A stretch of DNA of 64,000 nucleotides from Nocardioides exalbidus (lineage in GTDB: Bacteria; Actinomycetota; Actinomycetes; Propionibacteriales; Nocardioidaceae): contig NZ_FNRT01000002.1 in NCBI RefSeq assembly GCF_900105585.1, positions 496,001 through 560,000 of the forward strand. The letters are read 5' to 3'. The notes under the pieces were generated by a model. The model was not told the origin of the DNA, did not search any database, and saw only the letters and a list, made by a program, of their open reading frames with translations. This document shows positions 1 through 8,200 of this stretch, piece after piece; the stretch's first letter is position 1, and each line of letters begins with the position of its first letter. Position numbers and translations under genes: made by a program.

Positions 1-940
1 GAACGTGCGGCTCGAGGCGTTCGCCGGCCGGGTCGTGGTGCCGAGCTCGGGCGACGAGACCTTCGCCGTGATCCGCCCCGACGAGCAGTCGTGGGCCGCG
101 ATCACGGCCGGACTGTCGTCGGTGGAGTCGCAGCTCACCCGCGCGATGCTCTGGTGGACCGCGGTCGACCTGACCGAGGCGCACGTCATCGCGGTGGCCG
201 ACCTGGTCGCGCTCGCCGACGAGCACCTGCGCCCCGAGTCGCACCCGATCGTCTTCGAGGGCGTGATGCGCAACCTGCAGCTGATCGCGCGGCGCTACTC
301 GACGCCGTCCGAGGTCGCCGGGCACCTCGCCGTCATCGCCGACATCGCGCGTGGTGCCGTCGAGGGGGGCGACCCGACCCTGGCGCCCGGTGCCTCCCGG
401 GTGCTCGCCCGGCTCAGCGCCGACCGCGACTTCCTCGTCGGCTGGCTCGGCGAGGACGACGTCGACCCGAGCGTCCGCTGGGCCGCGGTGCACCGGCTCG
501 CCGAGCTGGGCGACCCGTCCCACATCGACGTCGAGTCCGAGCGCGACAAGTCGGTCTCCGGGCACCACTCCGCGCTCCGGGCACGCGCGGCGATCCCCAC
601 GGCCGAGGCCAAGGAGGAGATCTGGGCGCGGCTGATGGGTGGCGAGCTCGGCAACCACGAGTTCGACGCCGTCGGCGAGGGCTTCTGGGGCTGGGAGCAG
701 GCCGACCTGCTCCGCCCGTACCTCGACCGCTACGTCACCGAGGGCCTCGACCTCGCCCGCCGCTCGGGCCAGGCGATGTCGGACGTCATCGGCGACGCCT
801 TCCCCCGGCTGCCGCTCACCGTCGACGTACGCCGCGAGCTCCGCGCCGCCGTCGCCTCGGCGCTCGAGGCGGGGGACGTGCCCACGGTCCTCGCGCGCTC
901 CTGGAACGACTCGCTCGACGACCTCGACCGGACGCTCTGA
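1..940 (+). CDS. pepN: Aminopeptidase N, C-terminal fragment (5' end outside window)
   Basis: The frame is open from base 2, so the gene begins before the window; only about 312 C-terminal residues are seen. The sequence is helical and lacks the zinc motif HExxH, as expected for the ERAP1-like C-terminal domain of Streptomyces-type aminopeptidase N, a cytoplasmic M1 zinc metallopeptidase that removes N-terminal residues from peptides. Helical-repeat stretches such as DPSVRWAAVHRLAELGDP support this. The catalytic half cannot be checked here. The gene converges on prs, with three palindromes between them. Confidence 0.8.
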   Translation, partial: NVRLEAFAGRVVVPSSGDETFAVIRPDEQSWAAITAGLSSVESQLTRAMLWWTAVDLTEAHVIAVADLVALADEHLRPESHPIVFEGVMRNLQLIARRYSTPSEVAGHLAVIADIARGAVEGGDPTLAPGASRVLARLSADRDFLVGWLGEDDVDPSVRWAAVHRLAELGDPSHIDVESERDKSVSGHHSALRARAAIPTAEAKEEIWARLMGGELGNHEFDAVGEGFWGWEQADLLRPYLDRYVTEGLDLARRSGQAMSDVIGDAFPRLPLTVDVRRELRAAVASALEAGDVPTVLARSWNDSLDDLDRTL

Positions 941-950
941 GCGGGGGCGG

Positions 951-968
951 TCACCGGATATCCGGTGA
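951..968. repeat. 18-bp perfect palindrome, copy 1
   Basis: TCACCGGATATCCGGTGA is a perfect 18-bp palindrome 10 bases after the pepN stop, between converging genes. An identical copy lies at 48324-48341, also at a convergent junction. It has no unpaired loop centre and no T-run, so it is either an unusual terminator or a protein-binding site. Confidence 0.8.
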
Positions 969-984
969 CCGCCCCGCTTGTCGG

Positions 985-1030
985 CCCAGATCTGGGTGCC
1001 AAAGCGGGAGACTCGGGTGCACAGCACCCG
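985..1030. terminator. Possible bidirectional terminator palindromes
   Basis: CCCAGATCTGGG (985-996) is self-complementary, and CGGGTGC / GCACCCG (1014-1020 and 1024-1030) forms a 7-bp hairpin with a 3-nt loop just after the prs stop. The position between convergent pepN and prs suggests transcription end signals for both. There is no clear U-tract. Confidence 0.5.
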
Positions 1031-1037
1031 GATCAGC

Positions 1038-2018
1038 TCAGGCGTGACCGTCGAACATCGACGTCACGGACCCGTCCTCGAACACCTCGCGGATGGCACG
1101 GGCGATCAGGGGGGCGATCGAGAGCGTCGTGAGCTTGTCGAACTGCTTGTCGGCCGGGATCGGGAGCGTGTTGGTCACCACGACCTCGATGGCGGAGGAG
1201 TTCTTGAGCCGGTCGACGGCGGGGTCGGACAGGATCGGGTGGGTCGCGGCGATGACCACGCCCGCGGCACCGGCCTCGACGCAGGCCTCGGCGGCCTTCA
1301 CGATCGTGCCGCCGGTGTCGATCATGTCGTCGGTCAGGATGCAGATCTTGCCGCTCACGTCACCGACGACGCGGTTGGCGACGACCTCGTTGGCCACGTC
1401 GATGCGACGGCTCTTGTGGATGAAGGCCAGCGGCGCGCCACCGAGGCGAGCCGACCAGCGCTCGGCGACCTTGATCCGGCCGGCGTCCGGCGAGACCACG
1501 GCGAGCGGCTGGTCGCCGTACTTCTGCTTGACGTAGTCGGTGAGGATCGGCAGCGCCATCAGGTGGTCGACGGGGCCGTCGAAGAAGCCCTGGATCTGGT
1601 CGGCGTGCAGGTCGACCGTGATCAGCCGGTCGGCGCCGGCGGTCTTGAACAGGTCGGCCACCAGCCGCGCCGAGATCGGCTCGCGGCCACGGTGCTTCTT
1701 GTCCTGGCGGGCGTAGCCGTAGAACGGCATCACGACGGTGATCCGCTTGGCCGACGCGCGCTTGAGGGCGTCGACCATGATCAGGTGCTCCATCATCCAC
1801 TCGTTGATCGGAGCCGTGTGGCTCTGGATCACGAAGGCGTCGCACCCCCGCACCGACTCCTCGTATCGGACGTAGAGCTCACCGTTGGCGAAGGCCCGCG
1901 CGTCCTGCGGGACCAGCCCGCACTCGAGGAGGTCGGCGACCTCGTGCGACAGCTCGGGGAAGGCCCGGCCACTGAAGACCATCAGGTTCTTCTCGGTGGT
2001 CCGCTTCATTCCGGTCAC
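1038..2018 (-). CDS. prs: Ribose-phosphate pyrophosphokinase
   Basis: It makes PRPP from ribose 5-phosphate and ATP, the precursor for purine, pyrimidine, histidine, tryptophan and NAD synthesis; it is cytoplasmic. The flexible catalytic loop region reads PFYGYARQDKKHRGREPIS (about residues 99-117) and the PRPP-binding loop reads LTDDMIDTGGTI (about 226-237), both canonical. I chose GTG at 2018 because GAGGAG lies 9 nt upstream; ATG at 2009 is the alternative, and a longer frame to 2078 lacks a good ribosome site. The 326-residue product has the usual family length. The gene follows glmU on the same strand after a 107-nt gap, a common actinobacterial order. Confidence 0.97.
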   Translation of the reverse strand: MTGMKRTTEKNLMVFSGRAFPELSHEVADLLECGLVPQDARAFANGELYVRYEESVRGCDAFVIQSHTAPINEWMMEHLIMVDALKRASAKRITVVMPFYGYARQDKKHRGREPISARLVADLFKTAGADRLITVDLHADQIQGFFDGPVDHLMALPILTDYVKQKYGDQPLAVVSPDAGRIKVAERWSARLGGAPLAFIHKSRRIDVANEVVANRVVGDVSGKICILTDDMIDTGGTIVKAAEACVEAGAAGVVIAATHPILSDPAVDRLKNSSAIEVVVTNTLPIPADKQFDKLTTLSIAPLIARAIREVFEDGSVTSMFDGHA

Positions 2019-2125
2019 GCCACGCAACTCCTCGCTCGGGGGGCTGTTTCGGAGGTGTTCGCACTGATTCTGGACCACATCCCGGGCGTCCCCAAGACCG
2101 GGGTCACTGGACGGTCACTCCCCGG

Positions 2126-3562
2126 TCACTCGGCAGTCTTCTCCTGCTGTTCACGCGCCGTTCGGGCCGCCTCGGCCTGCGCGGTGCCGGGTCGCTTCGA
2201 CTCGCTCCAGCCCTCGAGGTTGCGCTGCGCGGAGGCGCTCACGGCCAGTGCACCGGCCGGCACGTTGCGGCGTACGGTCGTCCCGCCGGCAGTGCCGGCA
2301 CCGTCCCCGAGGGACACCGGGGCGACGAAGGTGTTGTTCGAGCCGGTCCGGGCGTGGCGCCCGATGACGGTGCGGTGCTTGGCCACCCCGTCGTAGTTGG
2401 CGAAGATCGTGCCGGCGCCGATGTTGGTGCCCTCGCCGATCTCCGCGTCACCGACGTAGGACAGGTGCGGGACCTTCGCGCCGTCGCCGATCTGCGCGTT
2501 CTTGGTCTCCACGAAGGTGCCGATCTTGCCGGCGATCCCGAGCTGCGTGCCGGGGCGGAGGTAGGCGAACGGTCCGACGTTCGCCTGGTCGCCGACGACC
2601 GCGAGCTCGCCGTGCGTGCGTACGACGCGGGCGCCGGCGCCGATCTCGCAGTCCTTCAACGTGGTGTCGGGGCCGACCACGGCGTCCTCGCGGACGACGG
2701 TCGCGCCGAGGAGCTGGGTGCCGGGCAGGATCACCACGTCGGGCTCGAGCACCACGTCGGCCTCGATCCACGTCGTGGCGGGGTCCATGACCGTGACGCC
2801 GTCCTTCATCCAGCGGGTGACGATGCGGCGGTTGAGCTCCCTGCCCAGGTCGGCGAGCTGCGCACGGTCGTTGGCGCCCTCGGTCTGCGCGACGTCCTCG
2901 ATGAGGTGGGCGCCGACGGTGAGGCCGTCCTCGCGCGCGATCCCGACCGCGTCGGTGAGGTAGTACTCGCCCTTCGCGTTGTCGTTGCTGATCCGCGGCA
3001 GCGCGGAGACGAGGAACTCGGCGTCGAAGGCGAGGATCCCGGAGTTGATCTCGTCGATCTCACGCTGCAGCGGCGACGCGTCCTTCTCCTCGACGATCGC
3101 CTCGACGTCGCCCTCGTGGTTGCGCACGATGCGGCCGTAGCCGAACGGGTTCGGCACCCGCCCGCTCAGGATGCTCACCGCGCGCTGCGCCGCCTCGTGC
3201 TCGGCCGCGAACGCCCGCAGCGACTCGCCCTCCAGCAGCGGGGTGTCGCCGGCGGCCACGATCACGGTGCCGGTGGTCGTGCCCGACGCCTCCATCGCGA
3301 TGCGTACGGCGTGGCCGGTGCCGTCCTGGGTCTCCTGGACCGCCAGCACGGCGTTCGGCATGAGGTCGATGATGTGCGGGCCCACCTGGTCGCGCTGGTG
3401 GCCCACGACCGCGACGACGCGTGTCGGCTCGACGGCCGCCACGGCGTTGAGCACGTGGCCGATCATGGAGCGCCCGGCGATCGGGTGCAGCACCTTCATG
3501 GTCTTCGACTTCATGCGGGTGCCGCCGCCTGCGGCGAGGACGATGACGGTGAGGTTGTCCAT
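2126..3562 (-). CDS. glmU: Bifunctional GlcN-1-P acetyltransferase / GlcNAc-1-P uridyltransferase
   Basis: It catalyses the last two steps of UDP-GlcNAc synthesis for peptidoglycan: acetylation of glucosamine-1-phosphate, then uridylyl transfer. The N-terminal nucleotidyltransferase domain starts with LAAGGGTRMKSKTMKVLHP (residues 9-27). The C-terminal left-handed beta-helix (about 255-450) shows hexapeptide repeats such as IGEGTNIGAGTIFANYDG and the catalytic His in KVPHLSYVGDAEIG. The 478-residue length fits, with a short charged tail rich in Glu, Ala and Arg. The ATG start at 3562 fits the domain start. It follows tRNA-Gln by 44 nt and precedes prs. Confidence 0.97.
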   Translation of the reverse strand: MDNLTVIVLAAGGGTRMKSKTMKVLHPIAGRSMIGHVLNAVAAVEPTRVVAVVGHQRDQVGPHIIDLMPNAVLAVQETQDGTGHAVRIAMEASGTTTGTVIVAAGDTPLLEGESLRAFAAEHEAAQRAVSILSGRVPNPFGYGRIVRNHEGDVEAIVEEKDASPLQREIDEINSGILAFDAEFLVSALPRISNDNAKGEYYLTDAVGIAREDGLTVGAHLIEDVAQTEGANDRAQLADLGRELNRRIVTRWMKDGVTVMDPATTWIEADVVLEPDVVILPGTQLLGATVVREDAVVGPDTTLKDCEIGAGARVVRTHGELAVVGDQANVGPFAYLRPGTQLGIAGKIGTFVETKNAQIGDGAKVPHLSYVGDAEIGEGTNIGAGTIFANYDGVAKHRTVIGRHARTGSNNTFVAPVSLGDGAGTAGGTTVRRNVPAGALAVSASAQRNLEGWSESKRPGTAQAEAARTAREQQEKTAE

Positions 3563-3606
3563 GGCCGCAGTCTTGCATCGCCCGGTGACGGGGCGAACTC
3601 AGCAAG

Positions 3607-3685
3607 CTCCCCGGGTAGGAGTCGAACCTACGTCGCTAGTCCTGATTCAAAGTCAGGCGGGCCCTACCGGCAGACCAACCGGGGA
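3607..3685 (-). tRNA. tRNA-Gln (anticodon TTG)
   Basis: Read on the minus strand, the acceptor arms TCCCCGG and CCGGGGA pair fully, followed by discriminator G; CCA is not encoded. The D-stem is GGTC/GGCC. The anticodon stem CCTGA/TCAGG encloses loop CTTTGAA with anticodon TTG (reads CAA). The T-arm is GTAGG TTCGACT CCTAC. The variable region is about 9 nt, longer than the usual 4-5 for class I tRNAs. It is probably transcribed ahead of glmU. Confidence 0.95.
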
Positions 3686-3838
3686 ATGTGCCGCCCAGCC
3701 TAGGGCCGCGCCGATCCGTCGTACGAACCCGCACGCATGGCCTCCGCCCAGGATGACGGATCCGCGGGACCCCGGATCTTCACCACACCTCCACACCGAT
3801 CCGGGCGATCCCTGATGCCGGTGGGTACGACGTCCCGC

Positions 3839-3844
3839 TAGCGT
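3839..3844 (+). promoter_or_regulatory. -10 element of ABC operon (leaderless)
   Basis: TAGCGT ends 7 nt before the GTG at 3852, the leaderless spacing repeated throughout this window. It decides the start of the first ABC gene over an upstream GTG at 3843, which overlaps the element. Confidence 0.55.
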
Positions 3845-3851
3845 GGCGGGC

Positions 3852-4820
3852 GTGACGGGGGAACTGACACCGGAGGCCAGACGGCCGCCGGTCATCGCGA
3901 CTGCGGGCCTGACGAAGCACTACGGCAACGTCCACGCCCTGACCGACCTCACGGTCGACGTCGGGGCCGGCGTGACCGGGCTCGTCGGCGCCAACGGTGC
4001 CGGGAAGTCGACGCTCATCAAGATCCTGCTGGGGCTGCTCGAGCCGACCGGCGGGCACGCGCAGGTCCTCGGGCACGACATCGAGCACGAGAGCCAGGAG
4101 ATCCGCCGGCTCGTGGGCTACATGCCCGAGCACGACTGCCTCCCGCCCGACGTCAGCGCCAGCGACTTCGTCGTCCACATGGCGCGGATGTCGGGGCTCG
4201 GGGCCTCGGCGGCGCGCGAGCGGGCGGCCGACGTGCTGCGCCACGTCGGCCTCGACGAGGAGCGCTACCGGCCGATGGGCGGCTACTCGACCGGCATGAA
4301 GCAGCGCGCCAAGCTCGCGCAGGCCCTGGTGCACGACCCGCGGCTGGTCTTCCTCGACGAGCCCACCAACGGCCTCGACCCCGCCGCCCGCACCGACATG
4401 CTGCGCCTCGTCGGCCGCATCGGCAGCGACTTCGGCATCGCCGTGCTCGTCACCTCGCACCTGCTCGGCGAGCTCGAGCAGGTCAGCGACCACGTGATCG
4501 TGCTCGACGGCGGCCACCTGCTCCGCTCCAGCGCCACCACCGAGTTCCTGCGCCAGACCGGCAGCCTGCTCGTCGAGGTCGTCGGCACCGAGACCGAGCG
4601 CGACCGCCTCGGTGAGGCCCTCGCGCAGCGCGGGTTGGTCTGCCGCCCGCGCGGCAAGGTGATCGCCATCGACCCGCCCCCGCCCGAGCTGGCCGGGGAG
4701 GGCGCCGCCCACGACCTCATCCGCGACGTCGCGGCCGACCTCGGCCTCGGCCTGATGCGCCTCGAGCCCGACCGCGGGCACCTCGAGGACGTCTTCCTCG
4801 AAGGAGGCGCGCGTGTCTGA
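3852..4820 (+). CDS. ABC transporter ATP-binding protein (ABC-2 type, first pair)
   Basis: ATPase subunit of an ABC-2 type membrane transporter; the substrate is unknown. Walker A is GANGAGKSTLIKI (about residues 46-58), the signature is YSTGMKQR (about 140), and Walker B is LVFLDEPTNGLDP (about 160). The unusual STGMKQR signature is typical of drug-resistance and ABC-2 export ATPases. The C-terminal region after the switch His (TSHLLGELEQ) is a divergent accessory domain. The gene overlaps the next gene by 8 nt, so the four genes 3852-7315 form one translationally coupled operon. Confidence 0.88.
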   Translation: MTGELTPEARRPPVIATAGLTKHYGNVHALTDLTVDVGAGVTGLVGANGAGKSTLIKILLGLLEPTGGHAQVLGHDIEHESQEIRRLVGYMPEHDCLPPDVSASDFVVHMARMSGLGASAARERAADVLRHVGLDEERYRPMGGYSTGMKQRAKLAQALVHDPRLVFLDEPTNGLDPAARTDMLRLVGRIGSDFGIAVLVTSHLLGELEQVSDHVIVLDGGHLLRSSATTEFLRQTGSLLVEVVGTETERDRLGEALAQRGLVCRPRGKVIAIDPPPPELAGEGAAHDLIRDVAADLGLGLMRLEPDRGHLEDVFLEGGARV

Positions 4821-5697
4821 CGCGAGCGGGCGCTCCGGCGTCATCCACGACCTCGGCTACCGCCACTACGACGGCCCCCGCGAGGGCACCGGCGCGATCG
4901 GGCGCACGCTGTTCGTGACCGGCCTGCGCCACGCGTACGGCCTGGGTCGCTCCGGCAAGTCGAAGATCATGCCGTTCCTGCTGCTCGGCATGTCCGTGCT
5001 GCCGGCGGCGATCGTGGTCGGCGTCGTGGTCCTCACCGGCCTCGCCAGCCTGCCGGTCACCTACGCCGACTACAGCAACCAGACCAACCTGCTGGTCAGC
5101 CTGTTCGCCGCCGCGCAGGCGCCGGTGCTCTTCTCGCGCGACCTGCGGCACCGCTCGATCGTGCTCTACCTCGCCCGCCCGCTGTCGGCCTCGGTCTTCG
5201 CGCTGGTGCGCTGGCTCTCGCTCAGCGTCGCGATCTTCCTCTTCACGCTGGTCCCGACGCTCCTCCTCCTCGTCGGCGCGCTGCTGGCCGGGCTCGACAA
5301 GAGCGACCAGCTCAGCGACCTGTGGAAGGCGCTCGTCCTCCAGGTGCTCCTCGCCGCGCTGGTCGCCGGGCTGTCCGGGTTCATCTCGTCGGTCTCCCTG
5401 CGGCGTGGCTTCGCGGTCGTCGGCTCGGTGATGGTGCTGATCGTGCTGGCCTCGGTCATCACCGTCGTCCAGTCGATCGCGCACGAGCAGGACTCCGACA
5501 CCGTCGGCGTCTGGGCCGGCCTGCTGTCGCCCTGGTCGCTCTACGGCGGGCTCGGGCAGGCGTGGGACGCCGGGGTCCGCAACCCGGTGACGGTCGACGG
5601 CGCCTGGGTGCCGGCGTACGCCATCGTCGCCCTGCTGCTCGTCGGCGGGTGCCTCCTGGCGCTGGTCGCCCGCTTCCGGAAGGTGGGCTCGCGATGA
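4813..5697 (+). CDS. ABC transporter permease (ABC-2 type, first pair)
   Basis: Integral membrane partner of the preceding ATPase, 294 residues from a GTG start. The N-terminal cytoplasmic part contains IHDLGYRHYDGPREG, a motif seen in ABC-2 permeases of actinobacteria. About six hydrophobic segments follow, beginning near FLLLGMSVLPAAIVVGVVVL. The stop overlaps the ATG of the next gene. The substrate cannot be told from the sequence. Confidence 0.82.
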   Translation: MSDASGRSGVIHDLGYRHYDGPREGTGAIGRTLFVTGLRHAYGLGRSGKSKIMPFLLLGMSVLPAAIVVGVVVLTGLASLPVTYADYSNQTNLLVSLFAAAQAPVLFSRDLRHRSIVLYLARPLSASVFALVRWLSLSVAIFLFTLVPTLLLLVGALLAGLDKSDQLSDLWKALVLQVLLAALVAGLSGFISSVSLRRGFAVVGSVMVLIVLASVITVVQSIAHEQDSDTVGVWAGLLSPWSLYGGLGQAWDAGVRNPVTVDGAWVPAYAIVALLLVGGCLLALVARFRKVGSR

Positions 5698-6605
5698 GCG
5701 ACCTGGTCCTCGACTCCGCCTCGCGCTGGTTCGGCAACGTCGTCGCCGTCAACGACGTCTCGCTCAGCATCGGCCCCGGCGTCACCGGCCTGCTCGGGCC
5801 CAACGGTGCCGGCAAGACGACCCTGATGGCGATGATGGCCGGCTACCTCGCGCCGTCCGCGGGCTCCGTCACGCTCGACGGGCAGCCGGTGTGGCGCAAC
5901 ACCGCGATCTACCGGCAGATCGGACTGGTGCCGGAGCGCGAGCTCAGCTTCGGCTACCTCACCGGCCGCCAGTTCGTCCGCGCCAACGCCGACCTCCACA
6001 AGCTCCCCGACGCGGCCGCCGCCACGGAGCGGATCCTCGGGGTCGTCGACATGGTCGAGCCGGCCGCCCGTCGCCTCGACACGTACTCCAAGGGCATGCG
6101 GCAGCGCATCAAGATCGCCGCCGCGCTGGTCCACGAGCCGGCCGTGCTGCTGCTCGATGAGCCCTTCAACGGCGTCGACCCACGGCAGCGGATGCACCTG
6201 ATGGACCTGCTCCGCCGCCTCGGCGACCAGGGCAAGACGGTGCTCTTCAGCTCGCACATCCTCGAGGAGGTCGAGCGGCTCGCCCGACACATCGAGGTCG
6301 TCGTCTCCGGCAGGCACGCGGCCTCGGGCGACTTCGGCGCGATCCGGCGGCTGATGACCGACCGCCCGGTGCAGTACGCCGTCCGCTCGAGCGACAACCG
6401 CCGCCTGGCCGCGCTGCTCATGGCGGAGGCGTCGGTGCGCGCGGTGGGCCTGCGCAAGGAGCACCTCGACGTCCAGGTCGACGACCTCGGCAGCTTCGCC
6501 GTCGGGCTCCCGGGCCTCGCCCGCCAGCACGACCTGACCCTCTTCGAGCTCTCCCCCAGCGACGAGTCGCTGGAGAGCGTGTTCGCCTACCTGGTCGCGA
6601 GGTGA
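5694..6605 (+). CDS. ABC transporter ATP-binding protein (second pair)
   Basis: Second ATPase of the operon, 303 residues. Walker A is GPNGAGKTTLMAMM (about residue 37), the signature is YSKGMRQR, and Walker B is VLLLDEPFNGVDP. The ATG at 5694 overlaps the previous stop (ATGA), which fixes the start; a longer upstream reading frame only covers the preceding permease gene. It is related to but distinct from the first ATPase, so the operon probably encodes a heteromeric exporter or two linked exporters. Confidence 0.88.
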   Translation: MSDLVLDSASRWFGNVVAVNDVSLSIGPGVTGLLGPNGAGKTTLMAMMAGYLAPSAGSVTLDGQPVWRNTAIYRQIGLVPERELSFGYLTGRQFVRANADLHKLPDAAAATERILGVVDMVEPAARRLDTYSKGMRQRIKIAAALVHEPAVLLLDEPFNGVDPRQRMHLMDLLRRLGDQGKTVLFSSHILEEVERLARHIEVVVSGRHAASGDFGAIRRLMTDRPVQYAVRSSDNRRLAALLMAEASVRAVGLRKEHLDVQVDDLGSFAVGLPGLARQHDLTLFELSPSDESLESVFAYLVAR

Positions 6606-7315
6606 GTGGCCCGATGATCAACACCACGATCGCCAAGCTCGCGCTGCAGGCCCTGCTCGGCCGGCGCCGCTTCTACCTGCTGCTCGCCTTCCCGGTGATG
6701 CTGATCGGGCTCGTCGCCCTGGTCACCGCGCTGACGGACGGCGAAGCGGCCTACGAGCTCATCCCGGGGCTCGGCTACCCGCTCGTGCTGCCGCTGGTCG
6801 CGATCCTCGCGGCCTCGTCGGTGCTCGGTCCGGAGGTCGACGACGGCTCGATCGTCTACCTGCTCTCGAAGCCGGTCAGCCGGCACGGTGTCGCGATCAG
6901 CAAGTGGCTGGTCGCGCTCGGTGCGACGCTGACGGCCGGTTCGCTGCCGATCTTCGTCGCCGCGCTCATCACCGGCGACACCACCCGGGCGGTCGCCCTG
7001 CTGGTCGGTGCGGTCGTCGCGGGGACGGCCTACAGCGCGCTCTTCCTGGCCATCTCGGCGGTGACCCGGCACGCGGTCATCGCGTCGCTGATGTTCGTGC
7101 TGATCTGGGAGAGCCTGCTCGGCAACCTCTTCACCGGCGTGGCCTGGCTGAGCATCGGCCAGTGGGGCATCCGGGTCGGCCACGAGATCTCCGACCAGCT
7201 CCCCGACCCGGCCAACCTGCCGTGGGCGATCATCGCCAGCGCGCTCGTCACGGTGGTCGGTGTGTTCTTCGCGGGCGACCGGCTGCGCTCGTTCTCGCTC
7301 CGCGGCGAGGACTGA
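6602..7315 (+). CDS. ABC transporter permease (ABC-2 type, second pair)
   Basis: A 237-residue membrane protein with about six hydrophobic segments (for example FYLLLAFPVMLIGLVALVTA), starting at a GTG that overlaps the preceding stop by 4 nt; ATG at 6614 is an alternative. It contains VLGPEVDDGSIVYLLSKPVSR, the cytoplasmic-loop motif also found in related permeases. It is shorter than the first permease. It is the last gene of the ABC operon and its substrate is unknown. Confidence 0.8.
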   Translation: MSGPMINTTIAKLALQALLGRRRFYLLLAFPVMLIGLVALVTALTDGEAAYELIPGLGYPLVLPLVAILAASSVLGPEVDDGSIVYLLSKPVSRHGVAISKWLVALGATLTAGSLPIFVAALITGDTTRAVALLVGAVVAGTAYSALFLAISAVTRHAVIASLMFVLIWESLLGNLFTGVAWLSIGQWGIRVGHEISDQLPDPANLPWAIIASALVTVVGVFFAGDRLRSFSLRGED

Positions 7316-7322
7316 TCACACC

Positions 7323-7328
7323 TAGGCT
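7323..7328 (+). promoter_or_regulatory. -10 element, GH128-like gene (leaderless)
   Basis: TAGGCT ends 6 nt before the ATG at 7335. No ribosome-binding site precedes the start. Confidence 0.55.
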
Positions 7329-7334
7329 GGGCAG

Positions 7335-8165
7335 ATGTCGCGGCTCGGAGCACTTCTCGTCGTCCCTCTGCTGGCAGCGCTGCTGACCGACCCGGCCGCG
7401 GCGGCTCCCGCCACGGAGCGGGTCCAGAGCCGCGAGGTCCGCGGCGTCGGAGTGTGGGAGATGCGCGGAGCCACGAAGGCGCTGCGGAAGTCGCGCGCCG
7501 GGTGGTACCACGCCTGGACGGCCGAGCCGCCGGCGTACGTCGGCCGCACCCGCGCCGAGTTCGTGCCGATGATCTGGGGCGCAGGCTCCGTGACCGACGA
7601 GGCGCTCGCCTCGGCGAAGCAGCACGGCCCGTGGCTGCTCGGCTTCAACGAGCCCGACCTCGCCGAGCAGGCCGACATGGACGTCGAGCAGGCCCTCGAC
7701 CTGTGGCCGCGCCTGGAGTCGACCGGGCTCCGGCTGGTCAGCCCCGCGGTCGCCATCGGCGGCGCCGACGCCGGCGGCTGGCTCGACCGCTTCATGACCG
7801 GTGCCGAGCAGCGCGACCTGCGCGTCGACGCCGTCGCCCTGCACTGGTACGGCGGCGACTGGCGGCCGCGGCGCGCCGTCGAGCAGCTGACGTCGTACCT
7901 CGATGCCGTGCACGACCGCTACGGCAAGCCGATCTGGCTCACCGAGGTCGCCCTCATGCGCTTCGACGGCGGTCCGCGGGTCCCGCCGGGCAAGGTGCAG
8001 GCGCGGTTCGTGAAGCTCATGTCGCGCGCGCTGGGCACGCGCGACTGGGTGAGCCGGTGGGCGTGGTTCGGGCTGCCCGCCGCGGCGAAGGGTCCGAGCA
8101 GCGGGCTCTACAAGCCCGGCGCGCGGCCGACCGCGGTCGGCAGGGCCTACGCGGCGTTGCCCTAG
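7335..8165 (+). CDS. Secreted glycoside hydrolase, Asl1/GH128-like
   Basis: A 276-residue exported protein. The N-terminal signal peptide has a hydrophobic core LLVVPLLAALL and an AAAAPA cleavage region near residue 24. The rest resembles the Asl1-like TIM-barrel catalytic domain: an acid/base Glu in GFNEPDL (about residue 105), LHWYGGDW, and the nucleophile Glu in IWLTEVAL (about 201). Characterised GH128 members cleave beta-1,3-glucan; the true substrate here is inferred only. The gene stands alone with its own leaderless promoter. Confidence 0.8.
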   Translation: MSRLGALLVVPLLAALLTDPAAAAPATERVQSREVRGVGVWEMRGATKALRKSRAGWYHAWTAEPPAYVGRTRAEFVPMIWGAGSVTDEALASAKQHGPWLLGFNEPDLAEQADMDVEQALDLWPRLESTGLRLVSPAVAIGGADAGGWLDRFMTGAEQRDLRVDAVALHWYGGDWRPRRAVEQLTSYLDAVHDRYGKPIWLTEVALMRFDGGPRVPPGKVQARFVKLMSRALGTRDWVSRWAWFGLPAAAKGPSSGLYKPGARPTAVGRAYAALP

Positions 8166-8187
8166 GTCGTGCCGGACGCCGCAGGGA

Positions 8188-8193
8188 TAGGCT
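8188..8193 (+). promoter_or_regulatory. -10 element, DNA ligase gene (leaderless)
   Basis: TAGGCT ends 7 nt before GTG 8201 and supports that start over an in-frame ATG at 8216. Confidence 0.5.
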
Positions 8194-8200
8194 CGATTTC

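Noticed and set aside
2019..2078. Longer prs N-terminus from 2078
   Set aside because: Adds residues not found in the family and has no good ribosome site; GTG 2018 follows GAGGAG at 9 nt.
978..2396. A 472-codon plus-strand frame opposite prs and glmU
   Set aside because: Both minus-strand genes show intact enzyme motifs; the plus frame has none.
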